DNA of 64,000 nt from Amphirosellinia nigrospora (lineage: Eukaryota > Ascomycota > Sordariomycetes > Xylariales > Xylariaceae): assembly GCA_004123355.1 (NCBI GenBank), contig SCHM01000006.1, forward strand, positions 868,001 through 932,000. The letters run 5' to 3'. A program made the translations under genes and the position numbers. Positions 58,865 through 64,000 of this stretch are shown here, in pieces; the first letter of the stretch is position 1, and every line of letters begins with the position of its first letter. The notes below the pieces were generated by a model that had not been told where the DNA came from, ran no database searches, and saw nothing but the letters and a program-made list of their open reading frames with translations.

Positions 58865-61291
58865 TTACAAAGTACGAGAAAGATTGGCTGGATTACACAT
58901 TTCATGCCCCTGCCTACCTCCCGACCCAGTTGTTGCAGCAACTTCTTCCTTGGCCTCATTCGCCTCCGAGCTGTTGACGGACTCGGCCGTTCCGGCCTGC
59001 GTGATTCCGTGGTTCGAGAGTGGCGTGCCGCTGGGGTCTGCGGCCAGTCCGTATAAGGCCACCGCTATCACGCCTAGGATACCGCTTACAGCGCTGAAAA
59101 CTAGGGCTACTATTCCTCTGGTTGTGAACCTATTTTGGGGTGGTTAGTAATGGTTTTGAGTATGGAGTTACGTTGTGTCATGTGAAGAATGAATGAGGGA
59201 GTCGGTGAGGGCATGGGAAAGAAGATGCTGTCAAGGTAATAAATTATATGTTACACCACACATGAAGAGCGCTACACAAGAGAATTTTTGATTGCAGGGA
59301 TTAGGGAAAACTCACCCATCAGGTAATCGCCCCGGCGGCGCATTCTCGCCCTTCAAGTTGGTATAATCCGCCGTGTTACCTGCCGCGTTTCCGGTCGTGG
59401 CGATTTGTTGCGCCGCGCAGACGTCGAGGTGGTCTTTGGGGATTGTTAGGGTTTGTTGAAGCGCAAGGGGCGCTTCGACCATTGTTGCGATTAGACCCGA
59501 TGTCACGTGCCATTCTATGTGGCAATGGAAGAGCCAGATGCCTATGGGGGGCGTTGGTCAGTCGGATGAAGGAGGCAAGTGGGTTGCGGAAAGTGAGAAA
59601 GGGGTATGGAGTCATAGGGGTTCGGTGAAAAGATGCTCATAGCGAGGGAGGCATTATCACTATCGCAGATGTGCATCTATATGAATGTCACTTACCTGGG
59701 TTATCAGCCTTGAATCGCAAAACAATATTCCCATCCGGATACAAGACGAACGTGTCTCTCCGCATCGGGATCTTGGGGAAATCAGCTTCGGTCACATTCG
59801 CCTCCTCGAATGTGCCGGCTTCTTCCTCGGAGCGGTAGAGCGCCTGGAAGTTGTGCCCGTGCAAATGGAAGGGGTGTCGTCCCGTGTCGAGGTTGTTGAC
59901 GACGATTTGCACGATCTCGTCACGCTCTAGCACGAACGCGTGCGTGTAAGTTCCGTAGACGGACGGGTCCGTTGCTAGTTCACCCGCCGAGAGGGCGGTG
60001 TAGATACTAGGGACCTTGGGCGCCTTGTAACTGATGTTGTTGAAGAAGGCGCTGGGGAAAAGCCTGTGTCAGTTTGGTGCCATGTTTAATATTGAAGGCA
60101 AATACGTACTAGTTCGCCCCGTCGTCAAGATTGTCCATGATCACGGATAACTCGATTGTCTTGTCAGGCTCGCCATATCGCGTCTGGTTGTCGTACGGGA
60201 TCAGCGTGATATCGTCGAAGGGGTCCAGCTCGTCGACCAACGCGGGTGCTGGGAATGGTTTCGCGTCGTCGTAGGTGAGCCATCCCGTTACGTTGTAGTT
60301 CAGATCTGCTGGCAGAGTATCGAATAATGTCTGAAACGCATCATCAGCAAACACGTTCTAACCGGACTTTAATATTGACAGGATCTGTGACTTACCGTGT
60401 CCATGCTTGCCACAAAGGCAAAGTTTGCCGTGGTCTCATTCTTAGTCGTCAGCAAGAAACTGCATCGCTGGGCCGCAGATATGTATATCATCTCGGCCGT
60501 AGTAGGCTGGTGGTAGACGCCGTCGACCTCAACGATGGTCATGTTGTGCCCCTCGAACCAGACGTACTGTCCCGCGAAAGCACCGATGTTGATCATGCGG
60601 AACAGATAAGTCTTCCCAGGCTGCACGGCGACTTTGAGATTCTGCGTCTCGTTGAACAGCGCCGCTTGCGGCACGGGCTCTGCGCCGGTTGGGTTGCTTT
60701 TGGAGTTGAAGGCGGGGAGCATAACTGACATTTGCTCATGATACCAGTCCGAGACGGTGAGCACGAGCTCCTCGTCATATTGTCCCAGGAAGGGAGACTT
60801 GGGATCATGGATGATCAACGGCCCTCGCAACCCGTCTGGGTATTGCCCGCCTGTATGCGAGTGGTACCAATATGTGCCAGGTTGGGTGATCTTGAAACCG
60901 GTCAGCTTGCCTCTCTATATGTTAGGCTTTATTATCTTACTGTGAAGTTGTACGTGAAGCTGGATCCCGGCGGTATGCTGCATTGCGAAACCTGTGCGGG
61001 ACCATCCATGTGGGAGGTGCCGTTCATGAACAGGCCGTGGAAATGCAACGAAGTCGACTGGTTTCCCAGTTGGTTTGTGGTGTGGATGATGACATTGTCC
61101 CCGATGTTGGCCTCTATCGTTGGAATCGGCCATTGGCCGTTGATGCCAATGGTAGGCCTGTCGAAGGCGCCATCTGGGTTGGCTGTCACCCAGCCTATGT
61201 TGAAGTTATATGTCACTGTGGCCGCTGTTGTGAAGTGTAGGGAGCTTAATGCCCACGCCAGGGCTGCGGCGGATCTTGTAAGTGAAATCAT
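58865..61291 (-). CDS. FET3: Multicopper ferroxidase of high-affinity iron uptake (FET3-like)
   Basis: Plasma-membrane ferroxidase that oxidises Fe2+ for the partner permease. Exons (minus) 61291-60941, 60890-60396, 60330-60110, 60051-59696, 59541-59316 and 59129-58865 join without any frame break to 637 aa. A signal peptide ([18 protein letters not shown]) precedes three cupredoxin domains. The copper sites are all present: [29 protein letters not shown] and [13 protein letters not shown] in [12 protein letters not shown] carries the Asp that helps ferroxidase specificity in yeast Fet3. Many N-glycosylation sites are seen. One C-terminal helix ([20 protein letters not shown]) anchors the protein, with a short cytoplasmic tail. 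It is divergent from FTR1, as is usual for this pair in fungi. Very confident. Confidence 0.96.
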
Positions 61292-61600
61292 CTTGGATTC
61301 CACGAACAAGTAAAAGGATCTCCTAGAATATGCTTATGCTAGGTTAGTGAGTGGGATGAGCGAAAAAGACTCGCTGTCCGCACACTGAAACAAATGGTTT
61401 AAGCTCCCACCATACAGTGAGATAATGAGATGGGCAAAGAATCTTTAGCACCACAGTGCTTCCACAGATTTCAATACATGCGTGAAAGCTAGCGCGCAGA
61501 AACGAGATTGGTTGTCTTATCAATCAGATTAGATCAGAAGGGTGTGGGAGCCCGGCCGAAGGACTGGTAAATAGGCTTTACTTCTCCCTGGGATTTTCAC

Positions 61601-61609
61601 TTATCTGAT
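61601..61609 (-). promoter_or_regulatory. Putative SreA/Sre1 site (ATCAGATAA), FET3 side
   Basis: TTATCTGAT on the plus strand, ATCAGATAA on the minus strand, 310 bp upstream of the FET3 ATG. Exact match to the ATCWGATAA consensus. Confidence 0.7.
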
Positions 61610-62893
61610 CCTCGCTAGACAGGAAGCAGTGTCACCCGTCCAACAAATGATACTCTAACCCTGCAGCGTGAGAGCAGCACCAACCCCTCCCTCCTCCGTT
61701 ATCCCTAAATGTCGCTCCATAAGCCGACTTAGGAGTGGGAATAGGCAGTGGCTTGGGTCTCAAACTACCATTCGCCGGGGCCCGCGCGGTAATAGCGGAA
61801 ACGTAACAATGGCTAGCTGAGTAGTGTGATAACTCGCATCGGCACTCAGCCCTCCTTCACCGATACAGTAGCTCTGCGTACTAGATGTCGTTCTGGAAGA
61901 GCGCGAAGTGGGGGGTTTGCGCCGTTCCACAGTCTAATACAGGTTTCGGTTTAAGCAACATTTCCAACTTGGTCTAACAGAGAAAGTCTGCTCGTTATAC
62001 TAGATGGTATGTGGCTTAGTCTGGTTGATTCGATCCGAGTGGTTTGAGGACACACGGCACGATTGTGAGTCGGGAAAGGTCGTAGACAATCAATCGGCTG
62101 AATGAGGCAGTGGCACCCCAATAGACAGGGTTTAAGGTCACAATGAGACGATCTTGGCCAACCGTGTTCGCGGTTCGCTGTTCACTGCGGTATGAATCCA
62201 AAGAGCCGAACTGCAGGCCATTGAGCGATCTTTGTGTGTGTTCATTAGCTTAGATAGGAAATTGCACTAGTGTAAGTCGAGGGGTGAATAATTAGTCCTG
62301 ACGTTATTTCACCTTGGCAGCAGGCAAAAGATATCAATCGATGGATGATCCATATCTACAGTAGAAGAGGGAAAAGCTTATGCTTCTTGGCCAGCATGGG
62401 AGGTTGCTTTACCCCAGATTGCCGCCGGCAGCAGACCGATTCAGCCAGGGCCAACATGTCAGACAGAATGCCACGTCTAATTCTTTGGCATAGATGCTGG
62501 GATCTTAATCTCAAAAGGCAACAGTTTTCACAATGTCTGTCTAAGGCCGGGTTTCACGAGAATTGACACGATATGTAGACTATTTGTCAGTGTCAAACTA
62601 GAGTGGAAAATGATGGGATGATACGGCTGGTGGTATTCTTGTAAGAGCTAACAGGACCCCCCAAATGAGTTTTTTTCTTCAACTCGTCTAAATGGGGGAC
62701 CCAAGACTTAGCGGGTTCCTAGTCTAGTTGCTTAGATTAGCCGCTATCGGCTGCAACCAAGAACCCTATTTACCTACTGTAAGGTAGTCCGTCATGTATT
62801 GTCTGTTGGTAATGGGTGGTAGAGGTTGTACTTATACCCATACATTATAGGTGTGTGTGGGAGCTTGATTGGATTCCCCACACCACCTTCTGA

Positions 62894-62902
62894 TTATCAG
62901 AT
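62894..62902 (-). promoter_or_regulatory. Putative SreA/Sre1 site (ATCTGATAA), FTR1 side, copy 1
   Basis: TTATCAGAT on the plus strand, about 200 bp before the FTR1 ATG. Exact match to the consensus. Confidence 0.72.
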
Positions 62903-62911
62903 CCGTGTTTT

Positions 62912-62920
62912 TTATCAGAT
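62912..62920 (-). promoter_or_regulatory. Putative SreA/Sre1 site (ATCTGATAA), FTR1 side, copy 2
   Basis: A second TTATCAGAT 18 bp after the first, in the same orientation; a further GATAA follows at 62927-62931. Closely spaced GATA sites of this kind favour cooperative or dimeric binding. Confidence 0.72.
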
Positions 62921-63105
62921 AGAATAGATAATCGCCGACTAAGATTCCTGTGTTACACTGATCTACGGCCCGAGCAAACTGGGGTGGTTTTCGTTCTCTA
63001 GCTTGGGCATGTCTTAGACGGACTGCTCTTATACCCTACTCATTGAGATTTCCCATCTCCCCCTCTTCTTCATGCGATTAGTTTGAGGAATCAATCAAGT
63101 TCATC

Positions 63106-64000
63106 ATGGCGAAAGACGTCTTCTCTGTCCCCGTCTTCCTCGTCGTCTTCCGCGAGACGCTCGAGACGGTTATCATCGTCTCCGTCCTCCTCGCTTTTCT
63201 CAAACAGACGCTTGATGGCCCCCATCGCGATGTCGCTGTATACAAGAAACTAGTCCGACAGGTAAGCCAGCCTTTCCGTATACTGAGTTCACCAACAAGT
63301 CACTACGAAATGTCCAAGCCCGGCTCTACTTGTGTCATACTAATAGTGAACTGATGTAGGTCTGGCTAGGTGTCGGCCTGGGGCTCTTCATCTGCCTCAT
63401 CGTCGCAGCAGCCATCATCGGCACCTTCTACACTGTCGGCAGAGACGCATGGCAAGCTAACGAGTACAACTACGAGGGCGCCTTTGCGCTCATCGCCTCG
63501 CTGATCATCAGCGTCATCGGTGTCGCTCTCCTCCGCGTTGGTAAGGTGCAGGAGAAATGGCGCGTGAAGCTGGCCAAAGCCCTCGAGGCCCCGGTGAATG
63601 TGCGCGGTGGATCCCGTTTCGGGGGGCTAAAGCGCTTCGCCGAGAAGTATGCCATGTTCGTACTGCCCTTCGTCACCGTGCTTAGAGAGGGTATCGAGGC
63701 CATTGTTTTCATCGCTGGTGTCTCGTTCTCTGCGCCTGCTACTTCTGTGCCACTACCTGTTGTTATCGGGTTGATCGTTGGGAGCATCGTCGGTTATGTC
63801 CTGTACAGGTGAGTGAAACAAGCAATGACACGGCCCATGCGGAAGCGTATTAATACTGTCTAGGGGTGGCACCACGACTCGACTACAATATTTCCTTGTT
63901 GCTTCCACCTGTTTGCTGTACCTCGTTGGCGCGGGTCTTTTCTCGCGCGCCGTCTGGTACTTCGAAGCCCAGGAGTGGAACAAGGTCGTCGGCAGCGACG
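63106..64000 (+). CDS. FTR1: High-affinity iron permease FTR1, 3' part beyond window
   Basis: Plasma-membrane Fe3+ permease working with the FET3 ferroxidase. Exons 63106-63261, 63360-63808 and 63864 onward, with consistent phases and no frame break. Both iron-binding REXXE-type motifs are present: FRETLETVI in helix 1 and [10 protein letters not shown] in helix 4. Seen helices: [100 protein letters not shown] and [20 protein letters not shown]. The family has about 350-400 aa; some 250 are covered and the seventh helix and tail lie outside. Start at ATG 63106 ([15 protein letters not shown]) is standard for fungal Ftr1. Very confident. Confidence 0.96.

Larger units (their letters stand above)
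61292..63105. promoter_or_regulatory. Divergent FET3/FTR1 iron-regulated promoter
   Basis: A 1.8-kb non-coding region between the two divergent genes of reductive iron uptake. It holds three exact copies of ATCWGATAA, the known binding motif of the fungal GATA-type iron repressors (SreA/Sre1/Urbs1). They are listed separately. No coding frame here is convincing. Confidence 0.75.

Overview
This window is nuclear DNA of a filamentous ascomycete (Pezizomycotina, most likely a Sordariomycete). Genes carry short introns of about 50-75 bp with GT-AG ends and CTAAC/CTGAC-type branch sites. The gene set is typical of these fungi (SEY1, SUZ12, SF3B2, SLY41-like, ATP2, FET3/FTR1, several F-box proteins), and short ACCT/AGGT palindromic runs occur in intergenic DNA. 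I see no tRNA or rRNA gene, no CRISPR array and no recognisable intact transposon.

Layout: 1-1781 (-) SEY1, cut by the window edge; 4365-5130 (+) cupin protein; 6494-7697 (+) pirin with an N-terminal hydrophobic segment; 8000-8522 (-) hypothetical; 11143-11853 (+) Cys-rich single-pass membrane protein; 13823-14131 (-) small hypothetical. A metabolic block follows: 15746-16600 (+) protein with HxD...HX10R oxygenase-like motifs; 17071-18083 (-) catechol-type O-methyltransferase; 18861-20566 (+) sugar-phosphate cyclase of the desmethyl-4-deoxygadusol synthase type; 21106-22632 (+) membrane-anchored ATP-grasp ligase. The last three are the mycosporine (UV sunscreen) biosynthetic set.

Next come 24000-25679 (+) RBR/IBR zinc-finger protein; 27741-29075 (+) F-box protein; 31834-33663 (+) cytochrome P450; 35273-37393 (+) XPG/RAD2-like nuclease; 38360-40537 (-) F-box/LRR protein; 42461-44716 (+) SUZ12 (Polycomb PRC2); 45292-47956 (-) alpha-glucoside-type sugar transporter; 49303-51159 (-) SF3B2/CUS1; 52131-53933 (+) SLY41-like transporter; 54916-57178 (+) ATP synthase beta; 58865-61291 (-) FET3 ferroxidase and 63106-64000 (+, cut) FTR1 iron permease, divergent around a promoter with three iron-repressor (SreA-type GATA) motifs.

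Most conserved genes are interrupted by one-base shifts, often in short homopolymers, while the protein sequence continues perfectly in the next frame. This affects indispensable genes such as ATP2 and SF3B2, so I read these as consensus errors of the assembly, not pseudogenes. CDS spans below therefore give outer limits, with exons where I could resolve them. Several gene-poor blocks of 1-3 kb separate the genes and show nothing I can name.
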